A DNA stretch of 12,436 nucleotides from NCBI GenBank assembly GCA_002254335.1, contig NIVA01000036.1, positions 1 to 12,436 of the forward strand. Reading direction: 5' to 3'. Shown piece by piece: positions 1 through 7,833 of this stretch (positions within the stretch are counted from its first letter, which is position 1; each line of letters starts with the position of its first letter). Position numbers and translations under genes: made by a program. The DNA comes from Bacteroidetes bacterium 4572_114. GTDB lineage: Bacteria > Bacteroidota > Bacteroidia > Bacteroidales > 4484-276. Under the pieces are notes generated by a model. That model saw only the letters and a list, made by a program, of their open reading frames with translations, made no database searches and was not told the origin of the DNA.

Positions 1-2
1 TA

Positions 3-89
3 GTTTTAGATAAAATGAAGAAGAATGCTAAAAAGTACCCTGTGGAAAAATCAAAAAACCTGGCGACTAAATATACTGAGCTGAAGTAG
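3..89 (+). CDS. C-terminal end of an unidentified upstream gene (partial)
   Basis: This frame is open from the first complete codon of the window to a TAG at 87-89, giving about 28 residues. They are very lysine-rich and end in KYTELK; the other two forward frames hit stops almost at once. It is most simply the tail of a gene that starts left of the window. An internal ATG at 15-17 could instead start a 24-codon peptide, but nothing supports that. A T-run follows at 93-98 without a convincing hairpin. The product cannot be named from so little sequence. Confidence 0.4.
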   Translation, partial: VLDKMKKNAKKYPVEKSKNLATKYTELK

Positions 90-126
90 CCGTTTTTTAT
101 TTAAGATTTTTATTTGATTTTGTGCA

Positions 127-384
127 ATGATGAATGTAAATACAGCAGAAATAAAAAACAGTTTACACAAGCTTATTGTTGAAACCAATGACGAATCAGT
201 CCTCAACAAGGTGCAGGCATATTTTGCCACGCTAACTAATCAAAGTTTAGATTGGTGGGATACGATTTCCGACCAGGAAAAAGAATCGATTAATATCGGT
301 TTGCGGCAATTTAAGAATGGAGAAGGTATTCCGCACGCTAATGTAAAGCAAAAAGTTGATAATAGAAGCAAACATCAATTTTAG
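127..384 (+). CDS. Antitoxin-like protein (addiction-module component), no toxin alongside
   Basis: An 85-aa acidic soluble protein resembling the small antitoxin-type proteins that often precede RelE/ParE toxins in Bacteroidota. Features seen are an N-terminal helical segment (AEIKNSLHKLIVETNDE), then SVLNKVQAYF, a DWWD motif near residues 42-45, and the stretch ISDQEKESINIGLRQ followed by GEGIPHANVKQKV. The family assignment is from memory of these motifs, not from a search. Two adjacent ATGs (127 and 130) could both serve as start. In a normal module a toxin gene would follow within a few bases or overlap. Here only 48 bp separate the stop from a convergent gene, and a hairpin occupies them. 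The last residues (NRSKHQF) look unlike the usual family end, so the 3' end may be eroded. It is probably an orphan or remnant antitoxin. Confidence 0.6.
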   Translation: MMNVNTAEIKNSLHKLIVETNDESVLNKVQAYFATLTNQSLDWWDTISDQEKESINIGLRQFKNGEGIPHANVKQKVDNRSKHQF

Positions 385-391
385 TACTGCA

Positions 392-425
392 TTTCAACAG
401 CCGCGTAGCCGGTCGGCTGTTGAAA
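392..425. terminator. Hairpin between convergent genes
   Basis: TTTCAACAGCCG (392-403) pairs perfectly with CGGCTGTTGAAA (414-425) around a 10-base GC-rich loop. It sits between the stops of the antitoxin-like gene and the convergent secreted-protein gene, so it could end transcription from both sides. No long T-run follows on either strand, so termination is inferred from position and stability. It could also be a dispersed palindromic repeat. Confidence 0.55.
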
Positions 426-432
426 AATGAAA

Positions 433-1170
433 CTACCGATGTAACTGGTTATAATAAGAAACTATCCCCAATAAATCATCTTGATCTTTATGTTTCAGTT
501 TACCTCTTTTCATGTAGGCACTGATTTGTTCGCTATCTTCATCAAAACAATTAATGAACTCTTTTTTACGGCTCTTCAAAGCCATTGCCGGCTGATCCCC
601 AAACTTTAAAAAGCAGGAACATTCGCGAATAAATTCCTCGCTGTCGTTGGAAGCGGAAAGACGTTGTTTTGCTTCACCATCAACAAGGCGGTACGATACT
701 ACCCACCGTTTAAGAAGGCTACATTCTCCATCTTCAAGTAATTCAAAATAGCCCTGTTTCAATTCATTTTTGCAATAGTAGTCCGTGTGGACGAAAACCT
801 TGTCGGCAAACTGGATAAATTTAACCTCCCCCGGGTTTGCAACAGCCATTGTATCTTCATTGCTGATGAATTGCATTTGCTGAGTGTAAATATTATACCT
901 GTATTTGTTTCCGCTAATCACGGTATTGTCCTTCATGATAATAATACCTTCCTGCCAATCTCCAATCAGGTAAGCACTTCCTGCCGTACCTTCCAGTTTA
1001 AAATCTGAATATATGGCACCGCCTGAATACAGTTCGTGTTGATTAGCAGTCTCGCTGGTCTGATGGTTGGCGAAAGCTGAAGTGGTCTTCCCTTTTGTCG
1101 GGCCTTGGGCGAATGACTGGCAAAAAACAAGCACAATGCCCATTACGATGATTAATTTTGTGGTCTTCAT
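433..1170 (-). CDS. Secreted hypothetical protein
   Basis: A 245-aa protein with a clear Sec signal peptide: Lys near the N-terminus, a hydrophobic core at about residues 5-18 (LIIVMGIVLVFC), and a likely cleavage after SFAQ near residue 22. There is no lipobox cysteine in the right place, so periplasmic or exported delivery is likelier than a lipoprotein. The mature part has a beta-rich section (about 60-130) containing GDWQEGIIIMKDNTV and YRYNIYTQQMQFI. Similar 'uniform expression tone' sections occur in other Bacteroidota secreted proteins of unknown role. A charged, helical C-terminal part follows, with FINCFDEDSEQISAYMKRGKLK. No catalytic motif is recognised. The gene is monocistronic, convergent with the antitoxin-like gene and divergent from the CPBP protease. 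I saw no good TAnnTTTG promoter upstream. Confidence 0.8.
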   Translation of the reverse strand: MKTTKLIIVMGIVLVFCQSFAQGPTKGKTTSAFANHQTSETANQHELYSGGAIYSDFKLEGTAGSAYLIGDWQEGIIIMKDNTVISGNKYRYNIYTQQMQFISNEDTMAVANPGEVKFIQFADKVFVHTDYYCKNELKQGYFELLEDGECSLLKRWVVSYRLVDGEAKQRLSASNDSEEFIRECSCFLKFGDQPAMALKSRKKEFINCFDEDSEQISAYMKRGKLKHKDQDDLLGIVSYYNQLHR

Positions 1171-1462
1171 AACTCAATAATTTTGTGGTTAATTTTTTGT
1201 CTGCTTTTATTTACGTCAGAAGTTTGTGGTCAACGGCGAAATGGGGAGCAGACTTTATTTAAATAAAATTTGGCTACATTAATAAAACGCAAAAGCCTTA
1301 TAGATGTTACAGATTTTGGGCTTGGGTTTTTTGACATTCAGGCCGTTATCAAATAATTATTTTATAGCAATCAAAAAATAAAATCTTTGGTGTTGCACTA
1401 ATAGCATGTATTTCGTAATTTCTTACTTTCGCAAAAATTTTAATCGAAATTAAATCTTACAA
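1171..1462. other. Divergent intergenic region
   Basis: About 290 AT-rich bases separate the secreted-protein gene (minus strand) from the CPBP protease gene (plus strand). It holds a perfect 14-bp AT-only palindrome (TTTATTTAAATAAA, 1254-1267) and repeated TTTGTGGT words near 1183 and 1223. A possible -7 element for the protease lies at 1424-1431. No ORF or RNA gene is evident. Confidence 0.5.
1424..1431 (+). promoter_or_regulatory. Possible -7 promoter element for the CPBP protease gene
   Basis: TACTTTCG followed by C differs at one place from the Bacteroidota -7 consensus TAnnTTTG. It lies 31 bp before the ATG. No TTG sits at the expected 19-21 bp upstream, so the call is weak. Confidence 0.3.
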
Positions 1463-2404
1463 ATGTTTACAACCGATCCTTTGCTAACCGATAAGCAACC
1501 TTTTGTCAAATTATTAGTACTCCTTTTATTGATCGTTTCTTCAACATTAATTACTTTTTTTGTTGGAATCCTGATCGCCGTTCCAATTTATGGAACAGAT
1601 GTCCTGGACAACCTGGTAAGTGCAGGCAAATTGATTACGGAAAATGACATCTCTATGATGAAATATTTTCAGGTTGTTAATCAGTTGGGTGTTTTTATAA
1701 TCCCTGCTTTGCTTTTTTCGTATTTAATATCAAGAAATGTATTTGGCTTTTTGCGGTTAAACCGCAAGCCTGCAAATATGTCGATGATAATTACCCTGTT
1801 TCTTATATTTGCCATTTTACCGGCCATACATTGGTTTGTTGAGATAAACGAAGGCCTGCAGCTTCCCGGGTTTTTAAGCCGGATAGAAGAGTGGATGAAA
1901 TCGAGCGAGGAAAGTGCTTTAAGACTTACCGAGGCATTTTTAAGCACCACCACCTTATCGGGATTAATTGTAAATATTTTTATGATTGGCATATTGGCTG
2001 CTATTGGTGAAGAGTTGTTGTTCAGGTCGCTACTTATCAGGTTATTCAGCGATTGGACCAAGAATACGCATGTAGCAGTAGTTGTTTCATCTTTGCTTTT
2101 CAGTGCCTTTCATTTACAGTTTTATGGCTTCCTTCCACGGTTTATCCTTGGGCTTATATTTGGTTATTTGTTTGTTTGGTCAGGGTCGGTTTGGTTGCCT
2201 ATATTTGCTCACTTTTTAAATAATGTTTCGGCAGTAACAGTATATTATTTGGTGAAAATTGGTTATTTGCAAACCGATGCGGAACAATTTGGTTCCACCG
2301 AAAACAACTTGTTTCTTTTTTCAAGTTTCGTTATTTCAATCCTGTTTCTGGCAACGATTTACTTTGCCGAAAAGAGAAAAAACCCCATCCCGGTTAAAAT
2401 CTAA
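1463..2404 (+). CDS. CPBP family (CAAX/Abi-type) intramembrane metalloprotease
   Basis: A 313-aa polytopic membrane protein with the three signature motifs of the CPBP/Abi family (relatives of Rce1). These are EELLFR at residues 183-188 (EExxxR), FSAFH with His217 (FxxxH), and HFLNN with His250 and Asn254 (HxxxN). In the family the Glu and His residues are catalytic within the membrane. Hydrophobic segments are visible at about residues 17-42, 68-88, 104-124, 162-182, 203-222, 227-262 and 285-305. The substrate cannot be deduced. Bacterial members are linked to protein maturation, signalling or bacteriocin self-immunity, but no bacteriocin gene is nearby. It appears to be transcribed alone: the next gene, 69 bp downstream, has its own promoter. 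Confidence 0.9.
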   Translation: MFTTDPLLTDKQPFVKLLVLLLLIVSSTLITFFVGILIAVPIYGTDVLDNLVSAGKLITENDISMMKYFQVVNQLGVFIIPALLFSYLISRNVFGFLRLNRKPANMSMIITLFLIFAILPAIHWFVEINEGLQLPGFLSRIEEWMKSSEESALRLTEAFLSTTTLSGLIVNIFMIGILAAIGEELLFRSLLIRLFSDWTKNTHVAVVVSSLLFSAFHLQFYGFLPRFILGLIFGYLFVWSGSVWLPIFAHFLNNVSAVTVYYLVKIGYLQTDAEQFGSTENNLFLFSSFVISILFLATIYFAEKRKNPIPVKI

Positions 2405-2417
2405 AATTTCATAAATA

Positions 2418-2447
2418 TTGTCTTTCATCGGATTTTATCTATATTTG
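2418..2447 (+). promoter_or_regulatory. Bacteroidota-type promoter of the giant secreted protein
   Basis: A -33 TTG (2418-2420), 19 bp of spacer and a perfect -7 TATATTTG (2440-2447) match the phylum consensus TTG-N19-TAnnTTTG. Transcription should begin around 2452-2455, leaving a leader of only about 20 bases before the ATG at 2474. The leader has no clear Shine-Dalgarno sequence, as is usual in this phylum. Confidence 0.75.
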
Positions 2448-2473
2448 CACTACTCATTTAAAATTATTTTATA

Positions 2474-5400
2474 ATGAAAACCCAAAATACTTTCAGTATC
2501 AGATGCCTATCGTGCATCATTTTAATCATTACATTTTCGATATTACAATATCAAAATGCATACACGCAACCATTTGAAACGGAAACGGTTAAAGGGGATA
2601 CAAAAAACCTCCATAATTCTGATAATTCCGGAAACCCCTTGCCCCCGGGTTGGGACACTTATTCCGTTATAGGAAACCCACATGGTATAATCGTTATGTT
2701 AAGTGCCAATCCACGGATCAACGATATTCCTATTTTACCGGGCGATTACATTGGTGCTTTTTACGAAGATGATTTCGGGGAACTGAAATGTGGTGGGGCA
2801 GATTTTTGGCGTGGTGATGAAAACATCATTTTTGGTGCCTTCCCCGATGATTATGATACTCCCGAAAAAGATGGGTTTTCCTATGGCGAAGTGATGCACT
2901 TTAAGGTTTTTTCATATACCACTCACAAAGAGTATGATGTTGACATCCTTGCCTTCGACCCCACTTATCCCTCAACAGACCAGTGGTACCCATTGGGGTT
3001 ATCAAACATTATCGATTTGGCATGTTTTGTCGATTTCGATGCTTATGCCTCTGCAACGCCCAATCCGGCTTGTATTGGCAATACTGTTAATCTTGAAGCC
3101 AATATTTTCGTTGGCACAACAGGCAATTATACTTACTCATGGACATCAGACCCGGCAGGGTTTTCCTCTACACTTCAGAACCCAACTGTAGTTCCAATTA
3201 TTAATACCACCTATTTCCTTGAGGTTTCTGACGGGGTGCTTTACTCTGATCATTATGTAGATGTAATTATAAACCTTGAATCAACTGTTGCTGCCGGGCC
3301 TGATGTTTTAATTTGCGAGGATGAAATAGCGCACGTGAGTTCCACGGCCACCAATTATAGCAGCATTTTATGGACAACAACAGGAGATGGCAATTTTAAT
3401 GATCCTGAAATTTTAGGCCCTTTTTACACACCGGGCCCATTGGATGCGGAAAATGGATATGCACTACTTACGGTGATGGCTTTTCCTTTGGATAACTGTT
3501 TAAATACAGCAACTGATGGATTAACTGTGAGTGTTGGCCGGCTCCCTGAAGTGAACCTGCCCCCATCGGCCGGGTTTTGTGAAACACAGGAAATTTGGGT
3601 AACGGCCGATGCCAATAATTATTCTTCGTTGGTTTGGGCCACCAGTGGCGATGGTACGTTTAGCGATCCGAATTCTGAAACCACTCAATATTTTCCGGGC
3701 AGTTTCGACCTCAGCCTTGGTGATTTTATATTAACATGCTGCATCGAAGCTACCAACCCATGCTCTGGAAATGATTGCGGTCAGATGTTTTGCACATTTA
3801 CCGAACCTTCATCAGTAAACGCGCCCAGCTCACGCACCAAGTGTGAAAATTTGCCCGTGCCCCTTAACAGTGTGGCCTTCAACTATAGTTCTATTTTGTG
3901 GGTCACTGCCGGTGATGGTTATTTTGAAAACCCATATACCTTAAGCACCAATTACATCCCGGGCGACGAAGACAATCAAAATGGTGGCACTATGGTAACT
4001 ATCAATGCGTTTGGCAATGGCTCTTGCGAGGCCTATCCGGCAACCAAAGATGTTAATGTGATTATTTTGCCCCTGCCAGACGTAAATGCCGGTGATATAG
4101 AAGTTGTTTGCTCGGGATTTCCAATTCAATTAGATGCAAGTGTCGAGGATTATACTTCTTTTGAATGGTCAACTGCCGGTGATGGTTATTTTAGCAACAC
4201 AGCGATTTTGAACCCTTTGTATTATCCTGGAAGTGGCGATATTGCTGCCGGAAACTTTGACCTGACCCTGACCGCCCAACCGGTATCTCCGTGCACAGAG
4301 GATGTTTCTGATATATTGGAAGTGGAAATCGTTGATCAGCCGGCAGTAAATATCATTACACCTTCGGGCCAGGACATATGCGAAGGGCTTGATCTTGACC
4401 TCCTGGCATCAGGGGCAGGGTTTATGGGGATTTTATGGGAAACCACCGGTGATGGTTTTTTTAATGACCCAACCATTTTAAACCCCATTTACTATCATGG
4501 CCCCGTAACCGACCTATCAGGGAACCCATTCAACTTAAAGGTTACGGCTTTTGCTGCACCTAATTGTTACCCGGATGCCACCGATCAAATTATTGTTTCA
4601 TTTTTTCATGGGCCTTCATCAGATGTTGGTGAAGATATTACGGTTTGTGAAGATGATGTGTTTGTATCAGGATCGGCCGATAATTATTCATCACTCCTTT
4701 GGGAAAGCAATGGGGACGGGGTTTTTGTTGATCCCGGATCGCTCAACACACAATATATTCCGGGAAATCAGGATTTGATGGCCGGGACCGCCGAACTTTG
4801 CCTGGTTGCCTATGGGTTTGGAGACTGCCCAAATGCCAGTGATTGCCTGGTTGCAACAATTAGCCCAAACCCTTCAGCGGTAATTGGTATGGGGGAGGCC
4901 ACAATATGTTATGGCGAAAATTATAACTTTGACCAGGCTGTATTTTCCGGCTATTCTTCGCTTTACTGGTTTACACCTGATGGCGGGGGGGGGTTTAACA
5001 ATCCAGGTAACCCAAACCCCATCTACATCCCCAATCCCGCCATCGACTATCCGCTTGGCTGTATCCAGATTGGTGTGACCGCCGAACCTGTTTCTCCTTG
5101 TGTTGTGGCTGCCGAAGATTTTATGGAACTTTGTTTCCAGGCACCGCCTGATGTGGAGATAGGCCTTGTGGGGGATGAGATTTGTTATGGTGAAGATTAT
5201 TATTTTGCTAATGTAATAGCTGACCATTATTCCGAATTGGTTTGGTTTACCGTTGATGGGGGAGGGACTTTTAACGATGTCAATGTTATCGATCCGGTGT
5301 ATTACCCCAATGCTGCAACCGACTACCCGTTAGGTTGCATAACAATTGGGGCAACTGCCGAACCAATTTCCCCATGTAATGTTGCTGCAGTCGATTATAT

Positions 5401-7120
5401 GGAACTCTGTTTCCAGGCACCCCCTGAAGTTGAAATCGGTGTTGAATCTGTTACTATTTGTTATGGTTCTTCTTATCAATTTGTATCGGCCGAAGCTTTG
5501 AATAATTTATCTGTTTTTTGGTTTACTGTTGACGGCGGGGGTATCTTTAACAATCCTGTTTGGATGAACCCGGTATATTTTCCTGATCCAGAGATTGACT
5601 TTGCTTTAGGTTGCATTACTATTGGTGTTTCTGCCGAGCCTAAGTCGCCCTGTGACGTGGCTGCCGAAGATTTTATGGATTTATGCTTCCAGGCTCCACC
5701 GGAAGTTGATGCAGGGATTGATGCTACAATTGAAGGAGGTGAAACCTTTTCTACTGTTGCAACGGCAGATCATTTTTCCCAGGTTCAATGGTCAACATCA
5801 GGTGATGGATATTTTGATGGCCCGGAAGAAGTAAATACTGTTTATAATCCCGGTATTGAAGATCTACAAAATGAGGGGGCAATATTGTCGCTGACGGCAA
5901 ACCCAATGAACCCATGCATCTTGCCTGATGTAGATGACATGCAGCTCACCATCGACCAAAACGGGCAAATTATAGCACTGCAGGAAGGTTGGGGCGGCTT
6001 TTCTTCATTTATTGAACCCAACGATCCTTCTTTTGAAGATGTGGTATCGCCCATAAGCGGCCAACTTGTTTTTGCCCAAAACATGACACTAATTTACTGG
6101 CCGGGCTATGGGATAAATACTATTGGTGACTTTAATAATTACAATGGATATAAAGTTAAGCTCAACGCCCAGGCAGATTTATCGATCATTGGAAGTCCTG
6201 TAACTGATAAAACGGTTTCAATCCCTGCAGGCTGGAGTATTTTCCCGGTACTGTCCGATTGTGTTGTGCCTTATACCGAACTACTTTCGCAACTGATAGG
6301 CAATTTGATCATTATAACGGAAATTGGTGGTGATGGCGTTCTTTGGCCGGGCGAGGGTATTTATAACCTTCCGTGGTTAGAGCCAGGAAAAGCATATATG
6401 GTTAAAGTTTCGCAAGGTGCTGATTTTACTTTTCCTGACTGCACAACCTTAAAATTTGGGGAAAGCAAACCCCTGGAAGAACAACAATTGCCGATGCCAT
6501 ACAACAGTGTTTATAAAACTGCCGAAAAGCATTTGATTTGTTTCCCTGCAAACGTTTTAGAAAATGCGGGGATCAGGCCGGGATCAATAATCGCAGCCCA
6601 TAGCAGCGATGGTAGATGTGCCGGGGCCACAACCTGGGAAACCGGAAGTGTAGCATTACAGGCTTATGCCGATGATATAACAACAAGCGAAAAGGATGGC
6701 TATCTTGACGGGGAACCAATAATTATAAGCGTATATGATCAAACTTCTGAAACAGTAACAGGGTATTCGGTTATTTACAGTTCTGGATTTGCAGATAACG
6801 AAGGCATATTTGTTGTTAACGGGGTTTCGGTGGTTGACGGGTTAAAAGCATCGGCCGCAGGGTTCGATAAACTTATCTTTAACAACATCAGGTTGTTCCC
6901 CAATCCTGCAAATCAGGAATTTAGTATTGTTAGTAATTTAAAAATTGATTGGGTTGAAATCACATCTTCCCGGGGCAATGTTGTAAAAAACACATTCCCC
7001 GATAACCAATCATCAACCAAAAAAGTTGAAATAAATATTGCCGGGTTAAATGCGGGGGTTTATTTTGTTAAGATAAAAACCGTTGATGGCCTGGTGGTCA
7101 AAAAACTTATTGTGCAATAA
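2474..7120 (+). CDS. Giant repeat-containing secreted protein with T9SS sorting domain
   Basis: A 1548-aa exported protein, probably cell-surface bound or released by type IX secretion. A signal peptide covers about residues 1-31 (hydrophobic IILIITFSIL core, then AYTQ). Residues about 50-180 form a module containing GDYIGAF and EKDGFSYGE. Residues about 185-268 look like an Ig/PKD-like fold (TYSWTSDPAGF). Residues 270-1161 hold ten tandem repeats of about 89 aa, each built around a Cys, a W.T.GDG.F or W.T.DGGG.F core, a Y.PG/Y.P strand and a late PC. Residues 1172-1323 carry two GW...YWP/LWP...GY/AY modules. Residues about 1370-1446 repeat the N-terminal module (EKDGYLDGE). From about 1474 the sorting domain reads LFPNPAN...GVYFVKI...KKLIVQ. 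No enzyme motif is visible, so an adhesin, matrix or structural role is likeliest. The gene stands alone, with its own promoter and a hairpin after it. Confidence 0.9.
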   Translation: MKTQNTFSIRCLSCIILIITFSILQYQNAYTQPFETETVKGDTKNLHNSDNSGNPLPPGWDTYSVIGNPHGIIVMLSANPRINDIPILPGDYIGAFYEDDFGELKCGGADFWRGDENIIFGAFPDDYDTPEKDGFSYGEVMHFKVFSYTTHKEYDVDILAFDPTYPSTDQWYPLGLSNIIDLACFVDFDAYASATPNPACIGNTVNLEANIFVGTTGNYTYSWTSDPAGFSSTLQNPTVVPIINTTYFLEVSDGVLYSDHYVDVIINLESTVAAGPDVLICEDEIAHVSSTATNYSSILWTTTGDGNFNDPEILGPFYTPGPLDAENGYALLTVMAFPLDNCLNTATDGLTVSVGRLPEVNLPPSAGFCETQEIWVTADANNYSSLVWATSGDGTFSDPNSETTQYFPGSFDLSLGDFILTCCIEATNPCSGNDCGQMFCTFTEPSSVNAPSSRTKCENLPVPLNSVAFNYSSILWVTAGDGYFENPYTLSTNYIPGDEDNQNGGTMVTINAFGNGSCEAYPATKDVNVIILPLPDVNAGDIEVVCSGFPIQLDASVEDYTSFEWSTAGDGYFSNTAILNPLYYPGSGDIAAGNFDLTLTAQPVSPCTEDVSDILEVEIVDQPAVNIITPSGQDICEGLDLDLLASGAGFMGILWETTGDGFFNDPTILNPIYYHGPVTDLSGNPFNLKVTAFAAPNCYPDATDQIIVSFFHGPSSDVGEDITVCEDDVFVSGSADNYSSLLWESNGDGVFVDPGSLNTQYIPGNQDLMAGTAELCLVAYGFGDCPNASDCLVATISPNPSAVIGMGEATICYGENYNFDQAVFSGYSSLYWFTPDGGGGFNNPGNPNPIYIPNPAIDYPLGCIQIGVTAEPVSPCVVAAEDFMELCFQAPPDVEIGLVGDEICYGEDYYFANVIADHYSELVWFTVDGGGTFNDVNVIDPVYYPNAATDYPLGCITIGATAEPISPCNVAAVDYMELCFQAPPEVEIGVESVTICYGSSYQFVSAEALNNLSVFWFTVDGGGIFNNPVWMNPVYFPDPEIDFALGCITIGVSAEPKSPCDVAAEDFMDLCFQAPPEVDAGIDATIEGGETFSTVATADHFSQVQWSTSGDGYFDGPEEVNTVYNPGIEDLQNEGAILSLTANPMNPCILPDVDDMQLTIDQNGQIIALQEGWGGFSSFIEPNDPSFEDVVSPISGQLVFAQNMTLIYWPGYGINTIGDFNNYNGYKVKLNAQADLSIIGSPVTDKTVSIPAGWSIFPVLSDCVVPYTELLSQLIGNLIIITEIGGDGVLWPGEGIYNLPWLEPGKAYMVKVSQGADFTFPDCTTLKFGESKPLEEQQLPMPYNSVYKTAEKHLICFPANVLENAGIRPGSIIAAHSSDGRCAGATTWETGSVALQAYADDITTSEKDGYLDGEPIIISVYDQTSETVTGYSVIYSSGFADNEGIFVVNGVSVVDGLKASAAGFDKLIFNNIRLFPNPANQEFSIVSNLKIDWVEITSSRGNVVKNTFPDNQSSTKKVEINIAGLNAGVYFVKIKTVDGLVVKKLIVQ
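3281..5956 (+). repeat. Ten tandem protein repeats of about 89 residues
   Basis: The ten units lie within the giant secreted protein (residues 270-1161). Units 1-6 and 10 carry the core W.(T/S).GDG.F. Units 7-9 carry a variant, WFT.DGGG.F, together with ICYG, the strings DYPLGC or DFALGC, EP.SPC and the shared ending LCFQAPP. Units 7, 8, 9 and 10 start at about nucleotides 4880, 5153, 5429 and 5705, so units 7-9 are 273, 276 and 276 bp long. The shared details show that units 7-9 arose by a later duplication inside an older array. Each unit probably forms a beta-sandwich. Confidence 0.85.
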
Positions 7121-7132
7121 TGACCGGTAAAA

Positions 7133-7165
7133 AGACCTGCCAGGTTTTGGAAACCTGGCAGGTCT
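7133..7165. terminator. Perfect 15-bp hairpin after the giant secreted protein gene
   Basis: AGACCTGCCAGGTTT (7133-7147) is followed by the loop TGG and the exact complement (7151-7165). It begins 12 bp after the stop codon, which suits a terminator, although no T-run follows. I recall near-identical AGACCTGCC...GGCAGGTCT palindromes scattered through Bacteroidota genomes, so it may be a dispersed REP-like element acting as a terminator. The sequence is unrelated to the REP palindromes at the right end of this window. Confidence 0.65.
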
Positions 7166-7302
7166 CATCTCAATTATCTCAACATGCTCTGTTCTCCCTA
7201 TACCTCCAAAATCAAATCAGCTATAATATTACGATTTCTTACATTCCCCTAAAATGCTGTTATCCTCCCTTTTACAACAATAATATATTTCTGTTTTAGT
7301 AA

Positions 7303-7331
7303 TTGTGAAAATGCAAATAGCAATACTTTTG
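7303..7331 (+). promoter_or_regulatory. Promoter of the methylmalonyl-CoA epimerase/decarboxylase operon
   Basis: A TTG at 7303-7305 and a perfect -7 TACTTTTG at 7324-7331 are separated by 18 bp, close to the Bacteroidota consensus. The ATG of the epimerase gene is 49 bp downstream of the -7 element. No comparable element lies between the later genes, so this probably drives all five. Confidence 0.6.
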
Positions 7332-7380
7332 TGAAAAAATTAACAATGCTTTTTTGCACACAACAAACCATTAATAAAAA

Positions 7381-7782
7381 ATGAAACCTACTCACATCGA
7401 GCACATTGGAATTGCTGTAAACAGCCTTGAAGAAAGCATCCCCTACTACGAAAATATTTTGGGGCTTAAGTGCTATGCCACCGAAGAGGTGAAAGACCAA
7501 AAAGTAAAGACAGCCTTTTTTATGGTTGGCCAAACAAAAATCGAACTTCTTGAACCCACCGGCCCCGAAGGCCCCATTGGAAAATTCATCGAAAAGAAAG
7601 GCACGGGCATCCATCACATTGCTTTTGCTATGGAAGATGTCGCCACAGCACTTCATCAGGCCAAAGAAAAAGGTGTCAGGCTGATTGACCAAAAACCACG
7701 CAAAGGAGCCGAAGGGTTGAATATTGGCTTTTTGCACCCAAAATCTACCGGCGGCGTTTTGACAGAGTTTTGTGGGATGTAG
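7381..7782 (+). CDS. mce: Methylmalonyl-CoA epimerase
   Basis: A 133-aa protein of the vicinal oxygen chelate (glyoxalase/VOC) fold that interconverts the (S) and (R) forms of methylmalonyl-CoA. It links the B12-dependent mutase to the decarboxylase. The length is normal for the family, and both halves of the fold are present. They start at HIEHIGIAV (residues 5-13) and GIHHIAFAMED (76-86), with the late block FLHPKSTGGVLTEF. By comparison with known epimerases, His8, Glu55, His79 and Glu129 are the likely metal ligands. It is the first gene of the operon, 51 bp ahead of the carboxyltransferase gene. This pairing is characteristic and separates it from generic VOC proteins. Confidence 0.92.
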   Translation: MKPTHIEHIGIAVNSLEESIPYYENILGLKCYATEEVKDQKVKTAFFMVGQTKIELLEPTGPEGPIGKFIEKKGTGIHHIAFAMEDVATALHQAKEKGVRLIDQKPRKGAEGLNIGFLHPKSTGGVLTEFCGM

Positions 7783-7833
7783 GGAGAGAAAAAAAACCTC
7801 ATTCTAAAATCCATTAATCAATAAATAAACAAA

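Noticed and set aside
1154..1189. Direct repeat AATTTTGTGGT (1154-1164 and 1179-1189) around the start of the secreted-protein gene
   Set aside because: Two 11-bp copies, one inside the coding start, are too short and low in complexity to call a regulatory site.
1254..1267. Perfect AT-only palindrome TTTATTTAAATAAA as an operator
   Set aside because: Such palindromes arise easily in AT-rich DNA, and no regulator or second copy supports an operator. It is noted only within the intergenic entry.
7249..7737. Minus-strand ORF of 162 aa over the epimerase gene
   Set aside because: It is antisense to a strongly conserved gene, has no plausible domain and covers the operon promoter. It is a reading-frame shadow.
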